64,000 nt of DNA from Ulota crispa. Its lineage: Eukaryota; Streptophyta; Bryopsida; Orthotrichales; Orthotrichaceae. Below are positions 1 to 12,555 of the stretch, one piece after another. The notes beneath the pieces were generated by a model. The model did no database searches, was not told the DNA's origin, and worked only from the letters and a program-made list of their open reading frames with translations. The stretch is taken from NCBI GenBank assembly GCA_963920765.1, contig OY987243.1, forward strand, positions 6,076,001-6,140,000, given 5' to 3'. Both the position numbers and the translations under genes were made by a program. Numbering within the stretch: the first letter of the stretch is position 1; each line of letters begins with the position of its first letter.

Positions 1-1307
1 ACCTTTGAGGATAAGTGTACGGGATGTATAACTTGAGGACAAAGGCATGGTATATACACTGGATGACAAGACAAAGAGTGGAACTTGGAGTTACACAACT
101 CCAAGTAAAAGATGAGATTTGATATAAGTTACATTTTAGAATAGTTCTAAATGTAACTAAGAGTTTTACCTTAGCGAAGGGTTGGAGATGAATATTAAAG
201 ATAGAAAGATAAAAATAGTTAAAGTGATTCTATTTTTATGAAAAGATTGATAGTACAAGATGGGGCTTGGAGGGTGAGGAGAAAAATTCTTGTTGGGAAT
301 TAATCTCTCTCTATGGTTGGGTGGTTGAGCTCCTTCTAGTTTTTATAGTTTATTGTGTATAGATTATTGTTTTTACATGAGTGTTTAGATGATTGAAGTT
401 ACGGACCTAAAGAGTTTTGTAACACATACTTAATAATTATTGGGCTTAGAGTGGGTACATTAGAAGCATGTGTGAAGAGTCTCTACCTCGTATGACTTTC
501 CTATTGTACATTACAAAACTATGAATAGAAAATGGCAATCTAGTACTATGTTACAAATTCTTAATTATTCTCCTACTATTGTACATAATCATAACTAAAT
601 GTTACCCTCACAAGTCCTAGGTTGAAGATTTTAATATAAAGAAAAGGGACCATGGTAATATGTACATGTAATTGTGATGCCTAATGAAAATTGGACATGT
701 CAATGTGAGTCATGATTGTAATCAAAGGTATAGTAGGGTGTAAGGAATTTTTGTTACTCCAAAGTATAAATTAAAACAATTGAGGAGACCCCTTGAAAAG
801 GATTCTTAGGGACCTTGTGGAGGGCTCATATTTTTTCTAATGCTTGGCATTTTTCTTATATGGGACAAGTATTTTAAACAAACGAGAAATCATTTTTTTT
901 TGTTGTATTCTTTCAATTATAGATGTTGAAATTGCCAACAATTCAATACATTTATGATATGTTGTCGTTTTATCATAACTGTTTTCATTAACAAAATACC
1001 CATGTTTTCACTTTGTTTTTTTGTTTCTTTTTGTGAACATACCAGTAAGTAACAATAGTACAATGTAAGTTACTCCAATTATTGTGCCCCACACTAACAT
1101 TGCAAACTTACATTAATTCAAGAAATACATGAAAATGCTAATCACACTAATAATGTAGTTCACGCTATTTATGATAGATTTAATAGATTGTAGGTTACAA
1201 CATTTAAATACTATCTTAAATAATGTGACTCAATTTGGATAAACTTTTGAAGAGATTTTGAGGACACCTATTGAGTGTACAAAGAACGTTGCATATCTAG
1301 CAAATCC
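1..1307. other. No recognisable gene
   Basis: AT-rich sequence with stop codons in all frames. I see no RNA gene, coding exon or clear element boundary. Confidence 0.6.
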
Positions 1308-1549
1308 TTAATCCTTGAACGATCGAGCAGCCCTTTGTGACCAACACATTACAAAGTACTTTTTTTGTATTTGGAGTGCACCCACACCTTTATTACATTT
1401 GAGATCAACAAAGAAGTTAGAATATAGATCAATACTGTTTTAGTGGGGTAGTCAAGATCCCAAATTAAAACTTTTTGTTGGTAGCAAATGCCAATTATAC
1501 AGCAACGTACATTCTATGTATTATAGTAACTCGGTTGTTCAAGGGTTAA
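1308..1549. mobile_element. TTAA-flanked MITE, piggyBac-like (copy 1)
   Basis: A TTAA at 1308-1311 and another at 1546-1549 bracket a 234-b body with terminal inverted repeats (TCCTTGAAC at the left, GTTCAAGGG at the right). The body is homologous to elements at 42.9, 44.7, 44.9 and 45.1 kb: all carry a motif close to TAGCAAATGCCAATTATA and a track near GGTATTTTT. It is non-autonomous, with no ORF of note. Assignment to piggyBac rests on the TTAA target and CCC-type ends. Confidence 0.7.
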
Positions 1550-1715
1550 CCTAAAATGGGCTTGGAAGTTCCCAAGCTAGTAGGAATTTGCTCCAATCTG
1601 AACAAAAAGCCAACATTTTTTGATAAGTTGTGTTATTTCTTTTTGAATTGTAACCGTATGAAATCAAACTAGACATGTTAGAGATCTCATTAGAAAAGAA
1701 AACACTACAATAAAC

Positions 1716-1958
1716 GCGATATTCGTTAATTTGGGAAAAATGGTACATTTTGGAACTTTTAGGAAGTGACTCAAGAAGTTTGAGGTGATCACCTCAAACC
1801 GAGACGTGCCCTCACCTGAGAGGAGGGATTTGCGAGGGAAAAAATCTTAGTGGCTTAGATTGAATCTGATACTTTCAAATCTGGTTTTAAAGTAATTTTT
1901 TGGGTTTGAGGGGAAAACAAAGTGGGACCCCTGTTTTTCCCAAATTAACAAACATCGC
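1716..1958. mobile_element. MITE with CGTTAATTTGGGAAAA ends (copy 1)
   Basis: The ends are near-perfect inverted repeats: GCGATATTCGTTAATTTGGG at the left and its complement, with small changes, at the right. The interior (AAAAAATCTTAGTGGCT and neighbouring tracts) matches a second copy at 54430-54687 inside a DGAT2-like gene intron. It has no coding capacity. The superfamily is unknown. Confidence 0.75.
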
Positions 1959-2902
1959 GTTAACATCTCTTATGGATTGAAAGATTATAATGTTTGATCA
2001 TGAGGATGTTAAAATTGTGAAAGTGGTTTGAAGTCTTTCAATCTTCTTTTCACATGTCAAATTTAAATTGTTGGTCACCAAAAACATATGAGGTTAAAGG
2101 GCCTAACATGCGTAACCCCAACCAATTTATGACTTCTCAAAATCTACTCTACAATTTTTTAAATGAATTTCTAATGTGATTTTTTCTTAAAGATCTATTG
2201 TATTTGAGGCTCATTCCCAAGAGCCCTCAACACTACATAAAGTCAAGATTGCAATGAACACCTGTACACTATATCTTGAATAGAAAAATCATAATTAGTC
2301 ATTTGCAAAATCAAATTATTGAATCTAAAACTAAGTTTTAAAAAGAACTTTTCAAACATATAATCTACTAAAATAGTAATTTGGTTGGGTTTTATTTAAA
2401 TTCAAAAACTAGTTGAGGACAATTTCTGTCTTCAATGACGCTTTGGGGTTAAAGAGTAGCACAAGGTTGTATCCAAGTCTCTACTTGGTGAACAAGAGGA
2501 TAAAGCATGCTACATCTTCACACTAATTAAACAAATTTTACCCAAAACTAATTTAAAGGATTTTACACTATTCAAAATCCTACTCTAATTGATTTAATTT
2601 GTGTACACTAAATGTTGCATTTAGATTGCCTTAACAATTAAGTTGTCATACTTTGAAAAGTTATCTCATGTCTCATTACTTGGCTTGGAGTCACATGCAA
2701 CTTCTCTACATGTTAGAATTTCACATGGTTTACAGCTTGAACAATGCTAGTTTGTTTTTCTACAACATTGTTGTTGTTACCAAGTCCTTATTGTTGTTAA
2801 AGTTTCTTAATTGTAATAATTATTAATGAAATTATTGAATTATCAATGTATAGTGTAAAATGTCAAGAAATTAGTGTCAGAGCAATCTAGAGGCACTATT
2901 TA

Positions 2903-3347
2903 GGCCCCCTTTACACTAGAGCTGAGAAGCTGTGGAGTGGAAAATTTTAGCCAATGAAAACTTCAAGAATTGAGAAAACCAAGAAACATCACTTTCAATG
3001 GGAATTTTTTTTCCAATGGACAAGAAAATGAGAAAACAAGGTGGACAACACTTTTGTCCTCCGTGGCAATGAAAAAGCACAAGTTTTGGGTCCCTTGGAA
3101 TCATAGTCAAGCCCGCCTAAAGAGGTGGGTTTGACTAAAATTCTGAAGGACCAGAACCCTTGCAACCCAAAAAAAAAAAAATTTAGAAAAAAAGTTCAAG
3201 AAAAAGTGGCCTCTTGTCATCTCGCTTTTCATTTTACACTACAATACAACCAAAAGCCACTATCTCCAAAGGCCAACCTTTCAAAGGCAAGCCATGGCCC
3301 ATGAGAGATTTTCTTCAAGGCTTCTCACCACTAGTGTAAAGATGGCC
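2903..3347. mobile_element. TIR element, non-autonomous, about 445 b
   Basis: The two ends are imperfect inverted repeats of about 28 b, sharing CTTTACACTAG and TGAGAAGC. The interior has no credible ORF, and the frame at 2916-3110 is chance. I could not establish a clean target duplication. The family could be hAT-like or Mutator-like. Confidence 0.6.
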
Positions 3348-3377
3348 TTAGTGTACTATACTCTACAATTACAATTA

Positions 3378-4027
3378 GGGAAAATATCAAAAATAGGCTT
3401 GACAATTGGCCATATTTTGAAAATAACCTTGACAATTAAAAAGTATAATAAATAAGCCTCATTGTACGTCAAAAGTAGGCCTTGCAACTAAGGTGACTAA
3501 AATTTTGTGCATGCTTATTTATGGGAATTTATATATGCACATAAGGGGTTAAATTTTAGATTTTTACAACCAAAATGTTGAATTTTGAAAATTTAAATTC
3601 AAATTTGGATTCAGAAACCTTGATTCAGCCTAGAACCACAATGGAGGTTACAATCAAACAATGCCCAATGGGAAAGCTTAGCTAGGGGGGGACTATTACT
3701 TTCACTCTTGTTTGTAAAAAAAAGCTAAGCTTCTCCATTGGGCATTGTTTAATTGTAACCTCCGTTATGGTTCTAAGCCGAATCAAGGTCTCTACATCCA
3801 ATTTTGAACTTAAATTTTCAAAATTCAACTTTTTGATGGTAAACATCTAAAATTTAACCCCTTATATACATATATAAATATACATAAATAAATATGCATA
3901 AAATTTTAGTCACCTTAATTGCAATGCCTACTTTTGATGCACAATGAGACTTATTTTTTATATTTTTTAATTGTCAGGGTTGTTTTCAAAATATGGCCAA
4001 TTGTCAAGCCTATTTTTGATACTTTCC
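3378..4027. mobile_element. Foldback element, about 650 b
   Basis: The left and right halves are long inverted repeats. The terminal stretch around ATATCAAAAATAGGCTTGAC is complemented at 3997-4019, and the arms meet near 3700. TTA flanks both ends (3375-3377 and 4028-4030), a possible 3-b target duplication. The centre (CCCAATGG, AGCTAGGG, TTTGTAAA) is shared with foldbacks at 23971 and 39072. Confidence 0.8.
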
Positions 4028-4286
4028 TTAAAAGAAATCCAAAAATTTCAGAAATCTAAAAATCTATAATTCCAAAAAAATCTAAGACGGGAAGGCCAGA
4101 TGGGGCTCGAGCGTTAGAGGAAGGTGCCAAATGAGAGCAGAACCAAATAAACCGGGGCCCGAAATGGGCGGCAATGAAGTACGGTCACGTCAAGTCAGAT
4201 TCAAAGCCAGCTCCCAACTCCCAAGTTCCAATTATTTGGGCGCGGCCACCGTCATTATCATCCATCTACCCCGCGCATTTCCATGC

Positions 4287-4323
4287 TTTACTAGTTTACT
4301 AGTTTACTAGTTTACTACTTTAC
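4287..4323. repeat. 8-b tandem repeat upstream of the PI-PLC-X gene
   Basis: About four copies of TTTACTAG in a row, the last degenerate. They lie about 1.2 kb before the PI-PLC-X start codon, in a locally GC-richer stretch that looks like promoter or 5' leader. Any regulatory role is a guess. Confidence 0.6.
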
Positions 4324-5560
4324 TGTGAAACAGCTTCTGCCGTCACTCTCAACACTCAACGTTGCACGGCTGCAGTAATGTAAGCTTAAGCTTAATTCCC
4401 GGAGGCTTTTACTTCGTCACCTCCGAACCTCCTCGCCCTCCAGCAATGCCACTCCAGCCTGTGCAAAGATCTCTTCACTTATTTCTAATTCAGTTCTAAT
4501 TGAACTGTTGCTGTCAACAGGAATCTCTCTTTTCTCCATACGCTACACTGGCTGCCGTTCAAATTATACTCAAAAAGAAAGTAAAGGTATGTGACTTCAT
4601 TGGCCTATTTTTGTTGTTTTCGCAATTGCATTCTTAATTTATGGCAAAAAAAACATACTTCTGTAAAGAAGACACACCAGATCCGTTGACGTGAGGCATG
4701 CCGACGTTCAACGGAAAAGGTGCAAAGCTACCTAATAATAATAGAGATGCCAGAGTACGGCTTGCAAATTGGTGGCTGATCATAGCGACGGATCGGACAT
4801 ATCGCGCACTCTGGTGTGTCCGGGCATAGCTGTGTCTGATCTATTAAGTTAAATCAAGCTGTGTTGATGGAGTGAGTTAAGTTAGAGAGCGATTTTCTTT
4901 TTAATCAAGGAGCGGCTCATTTGTTGAAAATATGAGTTCCAAGCTTCGTTAGGCTGGTGCCGAACTAAGTGTACTGTTGCTCTGATTGTTGCTTCGAGAA
5001 GTAATGCGATGGTGTAGCGAACTGGAAGTGACTCGATGGTGCGTTTTCGTTTGTTTTGTGGAGTGTCGGTGTTACGGTTTGATTTAGTGATGAACTTGGC
5101 ATTGTAGATAGAGAAGGTCAAGATTTGTGCAAATAATGCGAGGCGCTTGTGTTGCTGTAACTGTGATTGGAAGATCTGGAAATCAGAAGAATGCGGTGCA
5201 GGTTAATTATGATTTATTTCGGTTGAACAAGTCGATCCTTGATTGTTGTTGTTCTTCTTCTTTGATCTTGTTTTAGTTGTTCACGGTGTTGTATTCCTTT
5301 GCAATCGAGGACGTGTAGTATGGTTGTAAAACGTCTGTGCACGACAGGTTACACTTCAACAAAGGGCATAGTTTCTGTGTTTTCTAGAATGTCTTCTTCG
5401 TGATACGGGCGAGCGGTAACAAGGAATGTGTTTTCTGATTTGTATTTTTGGTGTTGTGCGTGAATTAGGTGGTTGAGGCACCATTGAGAACTTGTTCGTG
5501 CTCGACTTTTCTTTGGAGGAGAGACAGCGCCGAGCTGTAAATACAGGTTCTGGCGATAAA
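4324..5560 (+). promoter_or_regulatory. Presumed promoter and 5' leader of the PI-PLC-X gene
   Basis: This stretch is richer in GC than its surroundings and has no credible ORF on either strand. A good splice donor, AAAG|GTATGT, at 4587 suggests a 5'UTR intron, with a candidate acceptor at about 5469 (AATTAG|GTGG). A start-stop pair ATGTAA lies at 4378-4383 and a short upstream ORF begins at 4445. If transcribed, both would precede the main start. The transcription start cannot be located from sequence alone. Confidence 0.35.
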
Positions 5561-8500
5561 ATGGGGCGAGGTGACGTTATAATGCAAGCGGCCCTGGTTG
5601 TGACCTTGTCTGTGTTAGCCCTGCTACTCAAGGAGGTCACTGCACTTGGAGTGGTGAGTTTTCACATCTTGGATTCGTGAGACGCCCTTAGAATAAGTTA
5701 GAACGCGAAGTTGGCATGCACGACCTCACGGGCTTGTTGGATACAGATTTTGCATCTCTGTATTTTTATAAGAAATTGGAATGAAGTAATAAACCGGTTT
5801 GAGAATTTGGACTTCTGAATTCCTTTCCGATTGTTGCTCTTCTGCATTACCCTGGTATGCTAGCATTTGTTGCTCATCTTTCCACTCATATCGTTTCTCT
5901 TTGTCCACCTGTCTTTCTGACATGTTGTTCATCTGTCATATTTGTCATAACTTTCTGTCATGCTGTCATTAACCGTACTGCTGCCCCAAAGCCTGAACTG
6001 GCAGTCATCTTAAATGTTTGAGATCGCTTAAAATTGGTTTTAAGTAAAGTTAAGTAGTGACGGCCTGACGGGTACGAACAGTAAGGTAGTCTGCTCATAA
6101 ACCGCGCAGGCTCTAAATCCGCTCACCTCACCAAATGTACTCTTTTTGTACATGTATTTCATAGCCTTTCTATAATGTACACGCGATGCACATTTGAGGA
6201 GGTGGGCGGTTTTAGAGACCTATGGACTTTCCACTTCAAAATTTTGTAACTAATTCCACAAAGCTCCAAAAAATATGAAACAATTTGGGTTAAATGTCAA
6301 TTCTTCTTGTCTTTTAAAGAAAATTTACTGAGAAATAGTACAAGAAGTTTCACCTCCCCAAAATTCAGTTTCAGCCTTTAGATGAATGGTTTATGAGCAC
6401 AGTACCTTATTACATATCTGCCCACGTTTTGTGTGTTTGTTTATTCGCGTCAGGGTTCGGGGAGAAATTTAAACTTCACTGGCTAAAATTCGGCATATCT
6501 CAATTTGAATCGGATTTTTACTAGTATGTACCGGTTATTTCCTTGAAATTTCTATAAAGGTACTATAATTAAACTTTGGGAGAGAAATAACCGGTTTTTT
6601 ACCCGGTAGTTTCAAGTTTTAACTTGTTTTTTTGCAATTTGAATCGGCTGACAATACACTAACCGCTGGTTTTCCCGGATCATTGAATTTTGCATACCTG
6701 AATCCAATGATGTTTTGAGTATAAGGTAGGACGCTCATATTCCGCTCAGGCTCTAAAACCGTCCACCTTCTCAAATGTACTCCATTTGTACATGCTATTT
6801 TTCATAGCTTTCAACATTGTACAAACAATGTACATTCGAGGAAGTGGACAGTTTTAGAGCCCTATGCCATTTCAACTTCTAAATTTCATTACTAATTCCA
6901 CAAAGCTCCAAAAAGTATGAAACAACTTGGGTTAGATGCCCATTCCTCTTGTCTTTCAAGGAAGTTTTTTTGGAAAACATTTCAAGAAGTTTCACCTCCC
7001 CAAAATTCAGTTTCAGCCCCTTAGATGGTCGGTTCATGAGCCTCCTACCTTATTTGTAATCTTCTCACGGTGGAAGATGCCATTTGGAAACAAATATCCT
7101 GCGAGGCACATCGAAACCAAATACTGTAGTGGCTCAGACACAAAGGCACAGTGCAAGTGGAGGTCCAGATGTGGCTTAGAGTTAGGTCTGATGTGAATTG
7201 TAATTTATCCAACTCTGCAGCTTTCTAGTTCCTGCACGGCAGACGCGGAGTGTGGACCAGGCTTATACTGCTTTTCATGTGAAAGAGCTGCACCAGTTTG
7301 CACTGCAAATCAGGCTCTTCCTGTGTCCTCTTTTGCTAAGGTGTGCGGCTTTAATTGATACCTTCATATTGTATATGCAACATTTCTATATGGTCATAAA
7401 ATTGATGGTATGATGTATCCCATCATTCTCCTCTAGTGGTAGGACTAGTTACAGCGTTTCAGCAGACGATGCATTTATATCTTCTTGGAATTCCAGACGT
7501 ACTCACTACCGTACAACAAATATGCATGGATCACAACGCATAATGCTTATGCCATCCAAGGTGAAACATCGATTCTGGGGTCCGTCATAATCTCTCCCAC
7601 GAATCAAGAAGATACTGTCACCAGCCAGCTCAATGTAAAGTTCTTCTCCTCAAGTTGCACATGTACTGGTAACGCGGTGGATTCTTGAAATTCATCTATT
7701 CTGTGACTGCCTTTCAGTGGTGTAGCATCTAGTGTAAATTGGAACTGCACACGCCTAAAGAATTGGTGATGGCATGAATGCCGAAATTGTTATATTCTAT
7801 TAGATTCTCGCGCAATTCTGCTTGTTGTATAGGTTGCTTTTGAATTTGGAGTTCCTGGCTTCTTACATTCTCACCTTGTGTCACACGCAGAGGGGTGTAA
7901 GAGGGCTCATGCTTGATATTTACGAATTCGAAGGGGATTTGTGGCTTTGTCATTCAACTGGTACATGCTTTGATTTCACTGCTTTTGTAAGTTTACAAAT
8001 ACTACCTTATTGACTGCTACAACAACTATCAAAATTAGTCTCGTACTAATTCGATATCTTGGTCTGATATCTTATGGTCTGCTTCTAATTGTTTTTTTGG
8101 AGGTGTCACTAATTTGACTGCATTTTGGTTTTAGAAGGAAGGATCTAGAAATGTTAATGGATTCTAACTTGAGCCTCTGGTCTGTTATGTTTGTATCAGC
8201 GGCCACTCAATGCCACTTTCTTAGAAATCGCGTCGTTTCTTGGCACTAACCCAAATGAGGTGATTACGATCTTCTTCGAGGACTACGTTACCACTCCTAA
8301 CGCACTTAAGAACCATTTCGTAGCAACAGGGTTGATGAAGTACATGTTTCCCTTAGCCAACATGCCCAAGGATGGGAGTGATTGGCCAACTGTTGCTTCT
8401 ATGATTGCAAGCAATCAACGCCTTGTGGTATTTACCTCAGACAAGAAAAAGGAAGTCAGTGAGGGTATCGCTCATCAATGGAATTACGTGGTAGAAAATC

Positions 8501-10270
8501 AATGTGAGTGTCAGATAGAAACTCATCTCACAGTTGCTTCCTGGCTGATGTGTAATTGTATATTATTGTACATCCTAGTTATGTTGCATTGGTCAGCTTT
8601 GACAGTTTCTTTCATTCTTATTACATAGTATCGATTTGACTCTGCAGATGGAACACTGGCGGAAACGTGCGTAAACCGAGCAGAATCTGCTGTATTGACG
8701 GATAGGACCAAGTCTCTTGTTTTAGAGAACTATTTCCCCAATACGCCGAACAGCACAGCCGCTTGCGTAATTAACTCTGGCTATCTTGCAGAGGCTATCA
8801 CTGTGTGCTACGCAGCTGCTGGTAAACGATGGTCTAATTTTCTAGCCGTGGACTTCTACAAGGTATTTTCTCCAATTCTCATTGATGAGAGCGTTTAGAC
8901 TTGTATAAATTTATGTCCTATATATGCTAGTCAGTGCAGATTTGTTTATTTATTGTTTCAGATTAATTGTTATCTATGGTACGGACTATTTTATTGATGA
9001 GAGTTACAGTAAATATTTTGGAAAATCAGTTGTTGGCTACAAAAGCATAATGTAGAGAATCTAACATATCTGATTAAAAAATTTGCCACGACTCCTAGAG
9101 AAGTACTGCTGGAGGAGTATTTTCTGCCGTGGATTCATTGAATGGACAGCTTCACTGTGGTTGTAACGATATCCGTCAATGCCTGGTAAGTTTTTGTATC
9201 ATAGATCGTCCCATCTTTCTTCATGTTCTCCCTTCTTGTGAGTTCAGCATTCCATTGTTGCCTCGAATTTTCGTTTTCACCATATCTATAACAGATAATT
9301 TATGGCGATGTTTTCTTGTCCCAAGTACTTCAAATTTGTTGAACCGTGTTACAATGAAAGAAATATCCTTTTCTCTCTTCTGGTATTGGCATACATGTGC
9401 TCCCATGTCCTTCTGAAAGTATTGTCATTGTTTGAGGCTATGGTTGGAATTTCAGATAGATCATAAGGTAGGAGCAGCCTTTACCGTTAGTGTCCCCATC
9501 CCAATACCTATTTGTGTTAGTGATGTCAATGATTGACAATTTTAAAAAAATGGTTGTGAGTGACAAAGTGACGGTTTTGGGTGATTGGAATGACGGTTTT
9601 GGGTGATTGGAATGACGGTTTTGGGTGATTGGAATGACGGTTTTGGGTGATTAGAATGATGGTTTTGGGTGATTGGAATGACGGTTTTGAGTGCCCTATC
9701 TCACTATTTAAGAAATCTTCCAGTTAGTATTATGAGTGTATGAGCACACTAAAGTCATCTCCTACACACAACTATACATTTTCAATGATTTAAGACTTTA
9801 AAAAATCTTCGTGAACAAATGCTTGCAATTGGAACTTTTGAATTGATGCCAATATTTTTGGTTTCCTCTTCCTAACTTAACTCTATTTTTTTCAAAGTTC
9901 ATCAATTGATTTCCTATCCCAAAACCCTTAGTTTCACGCTTATGGGTGCTCCTACCTTACTACTTGAAGCATTCTATTTGGTTTTGTGATGAATAATACT
10001 CACTAAAGTTGCTAAATAAGTATTAAGTGTGACCTTTCATTGCAGGCTGCTCCTGATCAGACAAGTTGCGCTGTGAAGCCCCAGAGCAATGTCCAGAGCC
10101 AGAATCAGAACCAGAGCCAGCACTCAGTGCTTGGTCCAGCACCGGGACCTCAGTCTTCAGCATCGACTGCTACACCTGCACCAAATTCTTCCTCATCTTA
10201 CGTTTCAGCCGGCAAATTTATTTTATGTCTGCCCTTCCTCATTTCATTGATAGGCATTGTGCGTACTTAG
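5561..10270 (+). CDS. GPI-anchored PI-PLC X-domain protein (8 coding exons)
   Basis: Coding exons are 5561-5653, 7221-7340, 7497-7634, 7891-7986, 8200-8503, 8648-8862, 9099-9185 and 10046-10270. All introns are GT..AG and all phases agree, giving 425 aa. That is the length I recall for the plant family (Arabidopsis At5g67130 type). Residues 1-30 look like a signal peptide. A Cys-rich stretch follows (C36, C42, C48, C51, C58), then the X domain with TTHNAYA (His86) and WLCHS (His138), the two histidines expected for general acid/base chemistry on phosphatidylinositol. Further family blocks are FFEDYV, VVFTS, QWNYVVENQY and NFLAVDFYK. A Ser/Gln/Pro-rich linker and an 18-residue hydrophobic end (about 408-425) fit a GPI signal, so the protein is probably extracellular and membrane-tethered. 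There is no C2 or EF-hand, so it is not a classical PLC. The start was chosen as the ATG leading straight into the signal peptide; an in-frame ATG at 5492 is less likely. Activity of this plant family is not well established. Confidence 0.92.
6084..6407. mobile_element. TAAGGTAG-family MITE, copy 1 (PI-PLC-X intron 1)
   Basis: A 324-b element with ends AGGTAG...GTACCT, each flanked by TA, as expected of a TA target. The interior shares blocks with the copies at 6724, 52634 and 57138: CACAAAGCTCCAAAAA, AAGTTTCACCTCCCC and AATTCAGTTTCAG. It lies in intron 1 in the same orientation as copy 2. Confidence 0.85.
6724..7050. mobile_element. TAAGGTAG-family MITE, copy 2 (PI-PLC-X intron 1)
   Basis: A 327-b element with TA flanks and ends AGGTAGGACGCTCAT / ATGAGCCTCCTACCT. 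It is closely similar to copy 1 along its whole length. The frame at 6936-7196 that reads through it is not a gene. Confidence 0.85.
9466..9957. mobile_element. TAAGGTAG-ended element with internal minisatellite (PI-PLC-X intron 7)
   Basis: A 492-b element with perfect terminal AGGTAGGAGCA / TGCTCCTACCT and TA flanks. The ends match the four-member MITE family but the interior is unrelated and holds a 22-b minisatellite. It accounts for most of the long intron 7. Confidence 0.75.
9570..9691. repeat. 22-b minisatellite, about 5.5 copies
   Basis: Head-to-tail copies of GACGGTTTTGGGTGATTGGA(AT), nearly identical. They lie inside the TAAGGTAG-ended element in PI-PLC-X intron 7. Confidence 0.9.
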
Positions 10271-11020
10271 GACAATACCACTAAGTTTATTGAGCAAGTG
10301 TTTTTGGCAAGTTTCTTCCTTCAAAAGTTCCTACTCCATTGAAGGGCTCCTCTTAACACTTGCTTAATAACGTAATGGTTTTAACTAATTTTTTCCCTCA
10401 AGAGGAGTCTAGATTGTAGATTCATTTTTGAACTAACCGAGTTAATCATTGGGCATATGATTTGTATCACCCCATTTAGGGGCTTTAATTTTAGGACATT
10501 CATTCTGATCATGGATACAGTTTCATGATTTAGGCTCTGACAAAGTAAAGATCAGGTGCTATTAGCAGACATGAAGAAAACATTGTACTACAAGTTACAT
10601 AACTGCAATACTATTCTCTGAATTGAGTTCATTTGATGTTTCAAGTCTTGACACCAAATCGTTTATTGGTATCACCTAAAGTTTTCTACTCATCTTTAAG
10701 CAACGCTGTGCTCCACGCTTCCATAAAAAGCGGTACGTTAATGGATGTTGTTTGCGTTACTTCAAGCAGTTTAACATATGCAGGAGTAATTTTTGAGTGA
10801 TATTAGCTGTAAGGAAACCTTTAGATACAATAGCCAAATGTGTTGAGATGAAATTACTATCACTCTATATGAGATTCTTGTGCAGTGCGGAACGAAGCTG
10901 TAAGGGATAGTAAGCCACTCCTGTTTCCATTCATGGCTAAAGGAATCTAGACAAGTCGTGCTAACACCAGGTCCAATCAAGGGAACGAATGTCGGTAGAC
11001 CGCTTATTGGTAACTTGGGT
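10271..11020. other. PI-PLC-X 3' flank, no further gene seen
   Basis: This should contain the PI-PLC-X 3'UTR and poly(A) site. I see no coding exon and no defined element. The overlapping short frames at 10771-11180 are chance and partly lie in the next foldback. Confidence 0.5.
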
Positions 11021-11328
11021 GAGTACGGAAGACAATATATCCCCTGCGAGTGCCATGCACCACCTTTCTCGGTGTGGGGTCAGGGTCCAAACAGGAGTAA
11101 GAGTAATAATTTGCCTCCTATTTTTTGGTTGTTCAATCATAAATTTTTCCAAGGTTTATGTAGTAAAACATAGTTCTTGAATCCAAATTTGAATTCAAAA
11201 TTCCAAAATTCAATCTCTAAACAGTAAAATTCTGAAATCTCAGAATTTTTGAGATGTGAAAGAGCTCTCTGGCCCCACCCCACAAAAGGTGGTGCATGGC
11301 ACTTGTAGGGAATATTGTCTTCTGGTGA
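11021..11328. mobile_element. Small foldback element, about 310 b
   Basis: Inverted arms: GAAGACAATAT, GTGCCATGCACCACCTTT and a GGGTCAGGG tract on the left are complemented at 11240-11325. The loop is AT-rich. Short frames on both strands are arm artefacts. Confidence 0.75.
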
Positions 11329-11419
11329 GTAGTTTCAAATACTATTTTATTTTATACAATTCAGTGATCCGAATGTAAAGGAACTAGTTGGAGTTGGAAA
11401 AGGCAGATCTTGGCAAATA

Positions 11420-11700
11420 CTCCCTCCATCCCAAAATGATCTTCCTATTGCACAAAATGTTATAGATTATTCTCAAAAGAATCATTTTTCAAAAAAAAAT
11501 TGATCTATGAATAATGTTTGATGTCATCCTATTGGTTTTGTTTTTTTAGCTTATTTCAGTTCTTCATATATTTCTATCTTACTTAATTGATGGTTTAGAA
11601 GACATGCCATGAAAAAGTTTCATAGCATAGTCTCAAAATAAAATATAACACATAGGAAAAAAATTTACTCTATTCATTTCTAGGATCTTTTATACTTCAA
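11420..11700. mobile_element. Stowaway-like fragment
   Basis: It begins TA|CTCCCTCCATCCCAAAAT, close to the known Stowaway (Tc1/mariner MITE) terminus. The expected inverted right end is not clear. A degenerate direct echo lies at about 11667-11700. Confidence 0.35.
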
Positions 11701-12555
11701 TTTTGATTTTGGTTGGTTGTTTATTTTGATTTTTTTCTTGCTTTATTGCGGGCAAGTAAATAATCTATTGCGGCTTTATGAAAAATCATTTCTAAAAAAA
11801 TCTATATATTTTTTTGCTTCAAGTTTTTTGGATTTATCAAGTTTACCAAGTTTACGAGCTCAAATTAGTTAAATTCATAGCAAAGCACTCTGTAACATTT
11901 TAACATTTGCACTAGAGATGAAATGCTACATTGTATTCATTGTGCTGTGCTTTGCGCCCACTTTTGTATTTTTCTATTATGGTAATCATTTTTTAATTAT
12001 TCCTTGCCCTTGCTAGCTTGATCCCACGGTTTGTTTACTGTGGTTTTTCACCTCCATGGTAACTTAGCAATTTCTAAAAGCACCCTCCTAACAACTTCTT
12101 AGAAATTGAACTCTTGTGCAATAGAGGCTCTTCTTCTCTCCTCTTGGAAGAGGGCTCAAGTGAGTTAGGATTCTATATTTAGGTGACATTATAGAGCTTC
12201 CTAGAGGGGGATATTGGCACTAATGTTTGATGATGAAGAAGGTCATGTTTCTCAAGTGATCTTAGAGAGGGGTAAGGGTGGTTCTTCAATTTTTCCCTTG
12301 TAAATGCTTCTCAAATTTTGAAAAAAAAAAAAAAAAAAAAACTCAGAAATTTTCAATATCCAAAAACAAAAAATCTAGAAATTTATAAAAACACTCCTTA
12401 TAGCATCTACTAGCTAGCATCCCCCCAAAAATTAAAAGTACAAAATTAACATAAAAAATTAAATTGAACTTGACCCCCTCTCACCTTTTCCAAATTGCAC
12501 TCCAAAACTACTCACAGTCAGTGAGTAGTTCAGGAGCTACAATACAATGTCCTCC

